Notes under the pieces: model-generated
Seen by the model: only the letters and a program-made list of their open reading frames with translations
What the model was told of the DNA's origin: nothing
Database searches by the model: none
DNA from: Halanaerobiales bacterium
Lineage (GTDB): Bacteria > Bacillota_F > Halanaerobiia > DY22613
Length of the DNA stretch: 52,045 bases
Reading direction: 5' to 3'
NCBI GenBank assembly: GCA_023128035.1
Contig: JAGMES010000016.1
Span: 1 to 52,045 of the forward strand
Position numbers and translations under genes: made by a program
Shown: in pieces, positions 1 to 8,481 of the stretch
Layout: each line of letters opens with the position of its first letter
How positions within the stretch are numbered: the stretch's first letter is position 1

Positions 1-4
1 CAGG

Positions 5-23
5 CTTTTTGTGGGCTAATCAT
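5..23. repeat. Dispersed short repeat, copy 1
   Basis: The 18-mer TTTTTGTGGGCTAATCAT sits at the window edge, directly before the riboswitch-like remnant. The same word forms the right arm of the perfect inverted repeat at 35440-35510. It also recurs with one change (GGGTTAATC) at 34617-34636, just upstream of a gene. No function is known to me. It could be the end of a small mobile or repetitive element cut by the window edge. Confidence 0.6.
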
Positions 24-26
24 AAG

Positions 27-105
27 CATAAGTTGGTGTTCGGAAGGACTTAATTGGCAAAGTGGAGAAAACTCATTGGGTAAAGTCCGCTCATCTATCA
101 AAAAT
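27..105 (+). promoter_or_regulatory. Degenerate cobalamin riboswitch remnant
   Basis: The first ~43 bases (CATAAGTTGGTGTTC...ACTTAATTGG) match the 5' part of the intact cobalamin riboswitch at 6709 with about two changes. The similarity then fades: the conserved core containing AGCCCCCGTTACTG is missing. It is followed by a good intrinsic terminator at 154-193 and a broken MFS transporter gene, so it was probably the leader of that gene. It should no longer bind adenosylcobalamin. Confidence 0.6.
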
Positions 106-153
106 GTGTATATAACTTAGCGGTAGAGAAAATTGAATATTTTATTTTAAGAA

Positions 154-193
154 AAGCGTTTGAGACTTTATTTAAGTTTCAGACGCTTTTTTT
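154..193 (+). terminator. Intrinsic terminator after riboswitch remnant
   Basis: AAGCGTTTGAGACTT (154-168) pairs with AAGTTTCAGACGCTT (174-188) through a five-base loop with two G-T wobbles, and is followed by a run of T. It probably served as the expression platform of the decayed riboswitch upstream. Confidence 0.8.
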
Positions 194-372
194 GTGAACA
201 AATGAGTGTGTCAACGAGATAAATAAGAAGGATTTTATAATAAGTGACGAAATATATGATAAGAATAAAGTAAAATAATATAAATAAAGAAAATTAACGT
301 AAGATAGTATATATTATAAATTAACAAAAAAATCAATTAACTTGTTTTATTTTTTGCAAAATAGGAGGAAAT

Positions 373-1447
373 ATGATGCTTACTGAAAAACAAATTACAA
401 TTAACCAACAAGTTTCTTCTAAGGAAAAACTTTGGACATCAAGTTTTACTCTACTTTGGCAAGGACAATTGGTTTCTGCCTTAGGAAATAGATTATATTC
501 AGTTGTCTAGGTTTTTGGGTGTTAGCGGTTACAGGCTCAACCGCAATGATGGCAGCGGTTTCTTCCATGAATTATCCTGTCACCGTTTGCAGGAGTTGTT
601 GTAGATCGCACAGATAGAAAATATATGATAGTATTGATGGATTTAATTAGAGGAATTGCTATTACTTTTGATGCTATTGCGGCTTACAAAGGAGGTGCAG
701 ATATTTGGAGCTCCACACATGTTCTTGTTGAACGGTATTTCATACATTTTCTCAGCATTTACAGAGTTATTTATTAAAGTTCCTAAAACTGTTAAACCCA
801 AAAAACAAGTACATTTTGTTGAAGAATTAAAAGAAGGGATGTTTTTTGTTTGGAATTTTAAGGGTTTAAGATACCTGCTTTCAATAGCAGGGTTTATAAA
901 CTTTTTTGGTAATATAGCACTCATACTATGGCTTCCATACTTTCAGCAATCGGAAAATATTGGCCCTGTCAAATATGGAATTTTTATGGCATGTTTAACT
1001 ATGGGTATGTTTTTAGGAATGCTCTTTACTACTGTTATTAATATTTCTCCATCTAAACGATTATTAATTTATGTTGTAGGAAATATTATTTCATCTTTAT
1101 GTTATGCAAGTTGGATTTTATTCAATAATTTTATAATTGTTCTTGTATTGATTTTTATTGGAGGTTTATCAAATTCAATATATAATGTTTTTGTCACTTC
1201 AACGATTCAAATTAATGTTCCTCAAAATATGAGAGGAAAAGTATTTGGTTTAATGGGAACTTTATTTCAAGGTTTGACGCCTATTGCTATGGCTTTAGGT
1301 GGTATTTTGGCTGGCTTTATTTCAATTAAATTGATTAATTTTGTATGTTACATATCATCTCTGCTATTAATTATTCCTTTAGTATTTAACTCATCTTTTA
1401 GGAGTTTTATTAATTTTGATCTAGATAAGGAAACTACAATACTCTGA
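373..1447 (+). pseudogene. MFS transporter pseudogene
   Basis: A strong site (AGGAGG, 363-368) precedes ATG at 373 or 376. The first ~45 codons read like an MFS N-terminus (LLWQGQLVSALGNRLYS) and then hit a stop near 508. Further frames carry SPFAGVVVDRTDRKYM, the cytoplasmic loop after TM2 in this family, around 585-630. A long open stretch from ~700 to 1447 holds the second half, with hydrophobic helices and ISYIFSAFTELFIKVPK. At least two frame breaks and a shortened middle mean no complete protein can be made. The closest functional class is an MFS drug-efflux type permease. Substrate unknown. The upstream riboswitch remnant and terminator raise the possibility of former B12-dependent control, which is inference. 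Confidence 0.8.
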
Positions 1448-1479
1448 GTTTAAGTATAATTTTAATGGGTTATAGACTC

Positions 1480-2240
1480 AAATTTAAGGGTAGAAATTTC
1501 ACACCAACTAATATAAGAAAATTAGCATGCCAAATAGATTTCGTATTTCAAAGTTAAAAAAGTATTAACGAGATGGATATTTTAAGCAATGAGTGGTCTT
1601 AAACTTCGGATGTACTTATGTTGATTAAATTTATCAGCAAGAAATAGATCTGCTTTAATAGTTACTCTATTACGCATTTTAAGATCCAACAGACATGGTT
1701 TTTTAAAAAAAATTATAGTTGTTTTACACCACGTTTTTAATAAAGCTCATCCCATTCATGGGATCTCGAATAATGCCAGGATAGTATGTGAATTTTGATC
1801 AGGGTAAGTATAAACGATTCTTTCATAAGAAGATGTTGTACAGAGAGTTTTTAAATCTTATCATGAGTTCATTAGTGATTTATTCAGATTGGAAGTAGAA
1901 TCATTTTTATCATCAAAGTTATATACTTTATAATTTGCCATTTTTTCAAACTCAAAAGTAATAGATCTATATCATTGTAAGTAATATTCATACCTATTTT
2001 GATAATTTTATCAATCTCTTTCTTCAAGAGTTTATTAGGCTTTGTGTAGCGAACAGGGGGTTTATCTATTATACCAAATAAACCCTCTTTATCATAGTTG
2101 CTTTTCCAGCGATAATAGGTACTAGAACTGTTACCTATTTTCAGTTATATTTTTGTTCCACAAGCTCTGAAGCAAAACAAAACCAAGGTAAGTTTATTGT
2201 CCAAATTCACACTCGCTTCAATAAAGGAGTCTTTTTTATT
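1480..2240 (-). pseudogene. Transposase remnant(s), minus strand
   Basis: No intact gene lies here. On the minus strand about 2145 to 1950 reads KIGNSSSTYYRWKSNYDKEG, then GLFGIIDKPPVRYTKPNKL, a helix-turn-helix start of a transposase. Just upstream (2205-2150) another frame gives FASELVEQKYN. Farther down, fragments such as ADLFLADKFNQHKYI (about 1640) may belong to a transposase core. Several stops and frame changes interrupt everything. A sister fragment of the same helix-turn-helix segment is at 6345-6415. The family cannot be fixed by eye. Confidence 0.55.
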
Positions 2241-2342
2241 AGGAGTTATTTAAAAAAGCTTTGAAGTACAATGAAATGTTACATCCCGAATAGGTTTCTT
2301 ATTTCATGTTTAAATTAATGAAACTAAAAGTAGTAAATAAAC

Positions 2343-2371
2343 TTGACATTATATTATTATTATGGTAATTT
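2343..2371 (+). promoter_or_regulatory. Putative sigma-A promoter for radical SAM remnant
   Basis: TTGACA at 2343-2348, a 17-base spacer, then TAATTT at 2366-2371. It lies about 30 bases before the first recognisable codons of the broken radical SAM gene. Confidence 0.5.
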
Positions 2372-2401
2372 GAAATATAACTATATTATCTTGAGGAGTG
2401 C

Positions 2402-3100
2402 TTTGTTTATTTAGAAGAAGGTAATAAAAATGAAATCATATATATAGCTAAAGATGAATAATTTGAATTTAAACTGAAGAAGAGATCAATAAGTTACAAT
2501 GTAGATAAGGCTAACTTACATTATTTAGATAACTTACTGGATGAGTTTGAAAAATTAGGTTTCAAAAATAAAGTTCACTTTTACATCGCACCAGTTGATG
2601 ATGCTTTAGGAACTTGTACAAATACGCAATGTCTAACTATGAGTGACTTTTCCTCAGAAGAGATAAAATTCATGAACAAAATGTTAGAGAGAGGCTTTGG
2701 AAAAGTTATGGTACCGTACCCAACTCCATCAAACTGTGCAGCAGTAAGTGTAAATAGCTATGTAGTAGATCCAAAAGGTGATTTATATAAATGTTGGAAT
2801 CATATCGGACATGAAGAAGATAAAGTGGGATCGGTACAAAAGGGACCTCAATTTGATACCAATTTAACCAAATGGCTTTTATTTGATCCATTCAATGATA
2901 AGGAATGTAAAAATTGTAAGATGCTATCTATTTGCATGGGTGGATGTCCTTTTACAAAAGTAGTTTATGGTAGACATAAGTGTAGATCGATCAAATTTAA
3001 TGCCCCTGCTGTATTGCGTTTGTTCCATCAGGCAAAAGCTTTTCAGAATCAATTAGATTGTGATGCTAGTTGTGAATCTGATAGCTGTAGTGCGAAATAA
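2402..3100 (+). pseudogene. Radical SAM/SPASM maturase, internally deleted
   Basis: The reading frame ending at 3100 can be followed back to about 2402. It starts with a segment typical of peptide-maturase N-termini (FVYLEEGNKNEIIYIAKDE), has a TAA at 2459-2461, and continues into KVHFYIAPVDDALGTC and a complete SPASM-type C-terminus. The latter has NCAAVSVNSYVVDPKGDLYKC and CKNCKMLSICMGGCPF, ligands for auxiliary Fe-S clusters. The CxxxCxxC SAM-binding motif, expected between these parts, is absent, so the catalytic core was deleted. The longest open part (ATG 2639) cannot be a radical SAM enzyme. A short Cys-rich tail ends the protein. ABC transporter genes follow, as in many RiPP maturation/export loci. 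No precursor peptide was recognised. Confidence 0.7.
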
Positions 3101-3123
3101 CATCATGAAAAGGAGAGTAAAAT

Positions 3124-3915
3124 TTGAAACTACATGTAGATCAGGTGAGTAAGAAATATAGAGGCAAGGTATGGGCATTACAAAACTTTGAGTTAGAAAT
3201 TACTCCAGGTATAGTTGGTTTGTTAGGACCCAATGGGGCTGGTAAATCTACTTTGCTGAAAATATTAGCTACCATTACAAAGCCTACTCTGGGTAGAGTC
3301 GTTTGGGATGGTGTTGACGTACAAGAATATCCGAATAAGATTCGCAGTGTTTTAGGTTATTTACCTCAAGATTTTGGTATCTATGATAATCTAAACGCTA
3401 TCGAGTTTTTAAAATATATCGCTCTTTTAAAAGGTTTAAACCATTCAGCTAGTAAAAAAGTGATTCATCATTTATTGGAAGTAGTTCATTTGGCTGATGT
3501 AGCAACAAGAAAGTTGGGTACATATTCTGGAGGAATGAAACAGCGGATTGGAATTGCCCAAGCTTTATTGAATAATCCCCAGATTTTAATTGTCGATGAA
3601 CCAACTGTGGGACTAGATCCCCAAGAACGGATTAACTTTCGGAATATGTTATCCGATTTGGCTGGCGAAAAGATTATTATCCTATCTACTCATATAGTAG
3701 CAGATATTGAGACTTTAGCTGGCAAAATTGCGATTATGAATCATGGAAAATTAATTACATATTCTGAACCAGAAGAACTTTTAGCAGCTGTAGATGGACA
3801 GGTTTGGGAGACAATGATTTCAAGCTCAGAATTAGAAAAGTTCAGAAAAAAATATATAATTAATTCTGTTGGTCATGGAAAATCTGGAACAATGGTCCGC
3901 TTTAAATATCTTTAG
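3124..3915 (+). CDS. ABC transporter ATPase, C-terminally truncated
   Basis: TTG start with AAAGGAGAG five bases upstream. The 263-residue product has Walker A GPNGAGKST (about 36-44), signature YSGGMKQR (about 138-145), Walker B ILIVDEPTVGLD and the H-loop STHIV. It resembles ATPases paired with ABC-2 type permeases of bacteriocin/RiPP export or immunity systems. It begins 23 bases after the radical SAM remnant. The end is odd: family members normally continue about 30 residues to a conserved LED-type tail. Here the frame stops in FKYL, exactly where an IS110-like fragment begins on the other strand. The nucleotide-binding domain is whole, so function is possible but not certain. Confidence 0.75.
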   Translation: MKLHVDQVSKKYRGKVWALQNFELEITPGIVGLLGPNGAGKSTLLKILATITKPTLGRVVWDGVDVQEYPNKIRSVLGYLPQDFGIYDNLNAIEFLKYIALLKGLNHSASKKVIHHLLEVVHLADVATRKLGTYSGGMKQRIGIAQALLNNPQILIVDEPTVGLDPQERINFRNMLSDLAGEKIIILSTHIVADIETLAGKIAIMNHGKLITYSEPEELLAAVDGQVWETMISSSELEKFRKKYIINSVGHGKSGTMVRFKYL

Positions 3916-4040
3916 ATATAAAGTTCCATCTGGAATTAATATTGCTACATAAGAAAAATCAGAAGCAACATCTAACCCACTACCCAAAGAATGAAGGAAC
4001 TTATCATTAAATAAACATCTTTATTTTTAGGGTTGAATAC
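3895..4040 (-). mobile_element. IS110-like transposase N-terminal fragment
   Basis: Minus-strand frames read VVFNPKNKDVYLM and then, after a shift, GLDVASDFSYVAILIPDGTL. That resembles the N-terminal DEDD domain of IS110-family transposases (GIDVS...-type start). The fragment runs into the 3' end of the ATPase gene, explaining its altered tail. Upstream on the minus strand (4200-4060) another short coding-like piece (LWEALKEVYTREKAYYSIL) was not identified. Confidence 0.45.
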
Positions 4041-4389
4041 AACAGTTCCGTGTTATTTAGGAAGATAAACAGCCTTACGGGTGACACGATTAATTCTCGA
4101 ACAGAAATTCAATCTGCTAATCACTGAATCATCAGGATGGAGTAATAGGCTTTTTCACGGGTATAGACTTCTTTTAACGCTTCCCATAAGGTAAACATTA
4201 TTCTCTATTCAAGATAAAATACTATCTAAAGCGATAAAAAGCACATTGAAACTGCTGTAAACTTTAAAAAATTATTAAGAATAGATTGTCTAAATACAAA
4301 CTTTAAATCTATATTTCTATTAATGTAATAGGTGATCATATCTTTAGGATAATCAGACCTTACAACTACATTATTCAGGGAGGTGTAAG
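4041..4389. other. Non-coding gap with unassigned debris
   Basis: Between the ATPase and its permease lie about 350 bases without an intact gene. A minus-strand piece at 4200-4060 is interrupted by stops. The rest is AT-rich with no promoter or terminator that I trust. The normal short spacing of the two transporter genes has apparently been widened by insertion debris. Confidence 0.5.
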
Positions 4390-5949
4390 ATGAAGTTTTT
4401 ACAGACCATATTTGCCATAGGATATTCAGATTTTTTACAACGGATCAGAAGATATAGCTTTTTGGTAACAATCGGATTGACTATCATAGCTGGAATTAAT
4501 TTAATACCTGCTAGAGATTCCAAATTTGGGACTCTGAATTTCAGTGGATATAGAGGAATCTATAATTCTGCATGGATAGGAGCACTTATGGCTTTATTGA
4601 CATCATTTATTCTAGCCTTATTCGGCTTTTATATTATAAAAGATACCCTTGAAAGAGACAAAGAAACTGGTGTAGGTCAGATTATTGCCACAACTCCCAT
4701 TAGTAAAACTATGTATATTTTTGGTAAGTTTATCGGTAACGTAATCATTCTAACGATGATCGCTATTCTGATGGTCATTATGGGTGGAGTTATGCAATAT
4801 ATTCGGGGAGAGGCTCTCTCTATCAATTTATGGCTGTTAATGCGACCATTTTTGCTGATCACGTTTCCAACACTAATTTTTATCTCGGCTCTGTCACTAT
4901 TATTTGAAAATGTTCCCATTCTTAGAACTAGTTTTGGTAATATAATTTACTTTTTTATCTGGATTTCCGCTTTTATACCCATAGTGAAGAATATATATTT
5001 TCTTGATCTGATTGGTGGGACTTCTGTCATTCCTCAGATGATCAAAGATTGTCAACTCATTTATCCTGAGTATCATGGTGGATTCACCTTATTGGGTCAA
5101 AGTCAAACGGTTGGGACCTTTGTCTGGGATGGAATAGACTGGACAGGACAGATGATCTTGCTAAGGATGGGTTGGGTTATTGTTGTCTTTGGCTTATTAA
5201 GTCTATCGACTCTCCTTTTTAAGCGATTTGACTATACTCAGGAAAATCGGAAAAATTCGAAAGAGATGATACCCATACAAGAAACTGTACAGATCAAAGA
5301 ATATATTAGACCACAATTATTTTTGCCAAGGATTCAATTGCAAAACAATTTCTGCAGATTGTTGGTTGCCGAAATTAAAATTGATTTGATGGGAAAACCT
5401 TGGTGGTGGTATTTCATCACAGCTATAATTCTGATTTTAAGTGGAACTTTGAGTTACGAGACTGCTTTTCAGTGGATTTTACCCATCGCTTGGTTATGGC
5501 CAATTAATATTTGGTCCCGAATGGGGGTTCGGGAGATCAAAAGTAGAATCACTCAGATTGTCTTCTCTACCAAGAATATTATGCCATGGCAATTGATGGC
5601 TGAGTTTGGATCAGGGTTTATCGTGGCAGTACTATTCGCCACTCCAGTAATTGTTCGTTCTATGATATTGGGATATTGGGTAAACCTAATTTATATCACA
5701 ATCGGTGCACTGTTTATCTCTACCTTAGCATTTTTTTTGGGGGTTTGGAGCAAAAGTTCAAAAGCTTTTGAGGTCTTATATATTCTTTATTGGTACTTAG
5801 GGCCTATAAATAAAGTTGGAGTATTGGATTATACAGGGTCAGCGATGGGAAATAATTTGATCAACTTTGGTGTTTTCTATCTTCCATTGATCGGCTTGAT
5901 GATGTTTCTGATAGTCTGTGGGAGATATAGACAGTTTCGTTTTCAATAA
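4390..5949 (+). CDS. ABC-2 type transporter permease
   Basis: ATG preceded by CAGGGAGGTG. The 519-residue protein has about twelve hydrophobic helices in two sets, with a charged cytoplasmic stretch around residues 280-330. The N-terminal half shows the ABC-2 pattern: a first helix, then the DTLERDKETGVGQIIATTPIS loop region and further helices. It is the natural membrane partner of the ATPase at 3124-3915 and probably exports or gives immunity to a peptide. Substrate unknown. It is intact, although its ATPase is shortened and the maturase upstream is destroyed. No regulatory site was seen in the gap before it. Confidence 0.75.
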   Translation: MKFLQTIFAIGYSDFLQRIRRYSFLVTIGLTIIAGINLIPARDSKFGTLNFSGYRGIYNSAWIGALMALLTSFILALFGFYIIKDTLERDKETGVGQIIATTPISKTMYIFGKFIGNVIILTMIAILMVIMGGVMQYIRGEALSINLWLLMRPFLLITFPTLIFISALSLLFENVPILRTSFGNIIYFFIWISAFIPIVKNIYFLDLIGGTSVIPQMIKDCQLIYPEYHGGFTLLGQSQTVGTFVWDGIDWTGQMILLRMGWVIVVFGLLSLSTLLFKRFDYTQENRKNSKEMIPIQETVQIKEYIRPQLFLPRIQLQNNFCRLLVAEIKIDLMGKPWWWYFITAIILILSGTLSYETAFQWILPIAWLWPINIWSRMGVREIKSRITQIVFSTKNIMPWQLMAEFGSGFIVAVLFATPVIVRSMILGYWVNLIYITIGALFISTLAFFLGVWSKSSKAFEVLYILYWYLGPINKVGVLDYTGSAMGNNLINFGVFYLPLIGLMMFLIVCGRYRQFRFQ

Positions 5950-5977
5950 AAGTTCATCGTTTTGATATATATATTGG

Positions 5978-6019
5978 ACTTGGAAGTATCTAACCGGTAC
6001 TCTTTGTCCAAGTTTTTCA
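5978..6019 (+). terminator. Possible terminator after permease gene
   Basis: ACTTGGA (5978-5984) pairs with TCCAAGT (6007-6013), extended by AGTA/TACT and followed by TTTTTC. The loop is long and the stem short, so this is a weak call. The same bases also read as the tail of an IS remnant on the minus strand. Confidence 0.35.
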
Positions 6020-6059
6020 TCATCAAATAAGCGATTATATATGCCTTTTTCAAGATGCT

Positions 6060-6296
6060 CATTTAAATGTCGTTTTTTAAGACATGATTTTTAAGAGAAA
6101 GTTTTGCTACAACTTTTTTTAGTCGTTTATTTTCTTTTTAAAATCCTTTAGATTCAGTTTTGATAAAGATATTCCAATAATAGGATTTTGGTTGAATGCC
6201 TACTTCTTTACATAATTCTTTACTGGATACTTCAGAATTTTTTACACAAAGAACAATGTCTACTTTTTGCTGAGCGCTAAACCGGTTTTTTGGCAT
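6060..6296 (-). mobile_element. IS3-type OrfA transposase remnant
   Basis: On the minus strand an ATG at 6296-6294 opens MPKNRFSAQQKVDIVL and continues to KELCKEVGIQPKSYYW, the helix-turn-helix of an IS3-like OrfA. A TAA follows KGF, after which the same frame resumes with KENKRLKKVVAKLSL, typical of the coiled end of OrfA, up to about 6063. A shine-like GAAAGAGGAG precedes the ATG. A single stop and loss of OrfB make it inactive. Confidence 0.6.
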
Positions 6297-6344
6297 TTGT
6301 ACTCCTCTTTCGTAACTTATATATAAGGTATAACAGGGAGCAGA

Positions 6345-6415
6345 ACCAAATAGTGCTTTTACCTATATTCAGTTTATTTTTTTCCACGAACTCTGAAGCC
6401 AAACAATTCTGAGAT
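6345..6415 (-). mobile_element. Second copy of transposase helix-turn-helix fragment
   Basis: Minus strand reads LASEFVEKNKLNIGKSTIW, the same N-terminal segment as FASELVEQKYN...KIGNSSSTYYRW near 2150-2205. The DNA is similar too (both contain TTCCAC, then CTCTGAAGC). It is a truncated relic abutting the OrfA remnant. Confidence 0.5.
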
Positions 6416-6420
6416 TAATA

Positions 6421-6602
6421 TGAAAAAGCAGATGACAGTGTGAATGTTGAATAATCTAGAAAATTAGCAGTAAAATTAAGTGAGTTAGGAAAGACCTTTG
6501 AATGGAAATTTTTTTCAAAATGCTGATCATGGATTAAATATACATAGAGTTGAAAGAAATTATAAAATACTTGAGTGGTTTGAGATATATGATTTGGAAT
6601 AA
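6421..6602 (+). pseudogene. Alpha/beta-hydrolase (peptidase S9-like) C-terminal fragment
   Basis: Plus-strand frames give DDSVNVE, stop, SRKLAVKLSELGKTFEW, then after a shift FQNADHGLNIHRVERNYKIL and a closing WFEIYDLE with stop at 6600-6602. The Asp-Ser-Val and ADHG segments correspond to the catalytic Asp and His regions at the end of prolyl-oligopeptidase/dienelactone-hydrolase type proteins. The nucleophile half is missing and a stop and frameshift are present. Confidence 0.5.
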
Positions 6603-6654
6603 AAAAATAAAACATTAACAAAATTAGCAATTGAAAAAGTTCTTCACTTATCTA

Positions 6655-6683
6655 TTGCAATTTCCCCTAATCTATGATACTAT
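6655..6683 (+). promoter_or_regulatory. Promoter of cobalamin biosynthesis operon
   Basis: TTGCAA (6655-6660), a 17-base spacer, then TACTAT (6678-6683), about 26 bases ahead of the riboswitch. The -35 hexamer has two departures from consensus. Confidence 0.55.
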
Positions 6684-6708
6684 AACCATGAAAGAATTGA
6701 ATATTATG

Positions 6709-6935
6709 CATAAGTTGGTGTTCGAAAGGACTTAATTGGGAAAGTGGTGAAAATCCACTACAGCCCCCGTTACTGTATGTGCAGATGAAACTGACATCAC
6801 ATGTATCTATAAATGCATGTGACTAAATCCACTGGGCCAACGCCTGGGAAGGAGTCAGGAGTAAAGTGAAGCACAAGTCAGGAAACCAGCCATTTTATGA
6901 GAAGTGATTGCCTTCGGTGGGGAGGATAGACTCGA
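6709..6935 (+). promoter_or_regulatory. Cobalamin (AdoCbl) riboswitch
   Basis: It carries the hallmark conserved segments in order: TTGGTG near the start, GGGAAAGTGGTGAAAATCC, then CAGCCCCCGTTACTG, CACTGGG, CTGGGAAGG, GAAGCACAAGTCAGGAAACC and CTTCGGTGGGGAGGAT. It is followed by a terminator at 6992-7026 that overlaps the leader of cbiA. Bound adenosylcobalamin should favour termination and shut the biosynthesis operon. Confidence 0.95.
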
Positions 6936-6991
6936 CATATTAACACTACTTATCAGTTATTATGTTTGATTGTTTAAACAACTAGTCTAAA

Positions 6992-7026
6992 AACCCTGTC
7001 CATATAATGGTCAGGGTTCTTTTTTT
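6992..7026 (+). terminator. Riboswitch-controlled intrinsic terminator
   Basis: AACCCTG (6992-6998) pairs with CAGGGTT (7012-7018), followed by a T run at 7020-7026. It sits between riboswitch and cbiA and is the likely attenuator. It also shows that an upstream start for cbiA at 7007 would lie inside the hairpin and is unlikely. Confidence 0.85.
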
Positions 7027-7039
7027 GGAGGGATTTGTG

Positions 7040-8464
7040 ATGCAAGAGTTGGCCCATAAATTACCACGTTTAGTGATCGCCGGAACTCAGAGCGGTGTAG
7101 GAAAGACGACAATAACATTGGGACTTATGGCTGCAATTTGTCGTTGCGGGATGAAGATTGCACCATACAAAGTAGGGCCAGATTATATAGACCCTGGATT
7201 TCACAGTTATGTTACCAAAGTTAAATCCCGAAATCTGGATCTCTGGCTATTAAATGAAGATAAGATTGCTTACCTATTTTATAAGAACAGTATAGATGCG
7301 GATATTTCGATAGTCGAGGGTGTCATGGGTCTATATGATGGACGAGGAACAAATCATGAGGCAAGTACTGCACATTTAGCAAAAGTATTGAAGGCACCCG
7401 TCGTTTTAGTAATTGACGGAAGTGGAATCTCTGCAAGTGCGGCAGCCCAGGTATTGGGCTATAAACTTTACGATAAAGAAGTTAATTTAGCAGGTGTTAT
7501 TATTAATCGAGTGAGTGGAGAAGTTCATTATAAATTACTAAAGGAAGCTATCGAAAGAGATACTGGAATAAGATGTTTCGGTTATTTGAAGAAAACTGAT
7601 CAGATTCATTTGAAAAGCAGGCATTTAGGTTTAGTTCCTGGTATTGAAGTGGATAAACTCCAAAGTCAAGTTGAACAGTTAACCGAAATGGTTGAAGAGT
7701 CTGTTGACATTGATGGGTTGATAGAGCTATCAAAAAATGCTATACCATTTGACTTAGAATCAAAGATTTCGCTAACTTGCTCAAACGAAATAAGTAAGCT
7801 AAAAGCCAAATTGAATCTAGATCATCCAGTTAGGATAGGTCTTGCTTATGACGAAGCATTTCATTTCTATTATCAAGATGGTCTTGATCTTTTAAAAGAG
7901 CTTGGGGCAGAGTTAGTTGAATTCAGCCCTTTGCATGATGTCAAATTACCTGATAATCTAGATGGGTTATATATTGGAGGAGGTTATCCTGAAGTTTTTG
8001 CAAATCAACTCGAAGAAAATCAATCTCTTCGTAATTCAATCAAGAATGCTATAAATAAGGGATTACCTACTTATGCAGAATGTGGAGGTTTAATGTATCT
8101 TACTCAAGAGATAAAAACTGCTGAAGATGATACATATCAGATGGTTGGTGTGATTCCTACGATGAGTATGATGACTTCAAAGTTGCAGAGATTTGGATAT
8201 GTAGAGGTTGAGTTGGGTCAGAATCTATTTGACTTAAGCCGAGAAATTATTCCAGCTCATGAATTTCATTATTCAAAGATTCAGGATGACGATGAACTTA
8301 ATTATTCTTACAATATTAATAGAAGAAAAAAAAACTGGGAATGTGGGGTAACCATGAAAAACTTACTTGCGGGTTATCCACATTTACATTTTTATAGTAA
8401 TCCTAGATTAGCCTATGGATTTATAAAAAAATGTGTGAAGTATCGGAATGAGTCAGTTAGGTAG
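7040..8464 (+). CDS. cbiA: Cobyrinate a,c-diamide synthase
   Basis: ATP- and glutamine-dependent amidation of carboxylates a and c of cobyrinate, a cytosolic step of the anaerobic B12 pathway. The start is ATG 7040, because GGAGGG lies just before it while a more upstream GTG falls in the terminator. About 474 residues. The N-terminal dethiobiotin-synthetase-like ATPase has GTQSGVGKTT (15-24). A C-terminal glutamine amidotransferase domain has the nucleophile in YAECGGLMYL (Cys near 347) and HEFHYS near 405. First gene of the riboswitch-controlled operon, 17 bases before cbiP. Confidence 0.95.
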   Translation: MQELAHKLPRLVIAGTQSGVGKTTITLGLMAAICRCGMKIAPYKVGPDYIDPGFHSYVTKVKSRNLDLWLLNEDKIAYLFYKNSIDADISIVEGVMGLYDGRGTNHEASTAHLAKVLKAPVVLVIDGSGISASAAAQVLGYKLYDKEVNLAGVIINRVSGEVHYKLLKEAIERDTGIRCFGYLKKTDQIHLKSRHLGLVPGIEVDKLQSQVEQLTEMVEESVDIDGLIELSKNAIPFDLESKISLTCSNEISKLKAKLNLDHPVRIGLAYDEAFHFYYQDGLDLLKELGAELVEFSPLHDVKLPDNLDGLYIGGGYPEVFANQLEENQSLRNSIKNAINKGLPTYAECGGLMYLTQEIKTAEDDTYQMVGVIPTMSMMTSKLQRFGYVEVELGQNLFDLSREIIPAHEFHYSKIQDDDELNYSYNINRRKKNWECGVTMKNLLAGYPHLHFYSNPRLAYGFIKKCVKYRNESVR

Positions 8465-8481
8465 AAAGGAAGGCGTATATT

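Noticed and set aside
643..924. 93-codon minus-strand frame
   Set aside because: It is antisense to the MFS pseudogene and has no binding site or family features.
6415..6630. 71-codon minus-strand frame
   Set aside because: The plus strand here reads as an alpha/beta-hydrolase tail, so the minus frame is a shadow.
7007..7039. Upstream start for cbiA
   Set aside because: It lies inside the terminator hairpin; ATG 7040 has its own GGAGGG.
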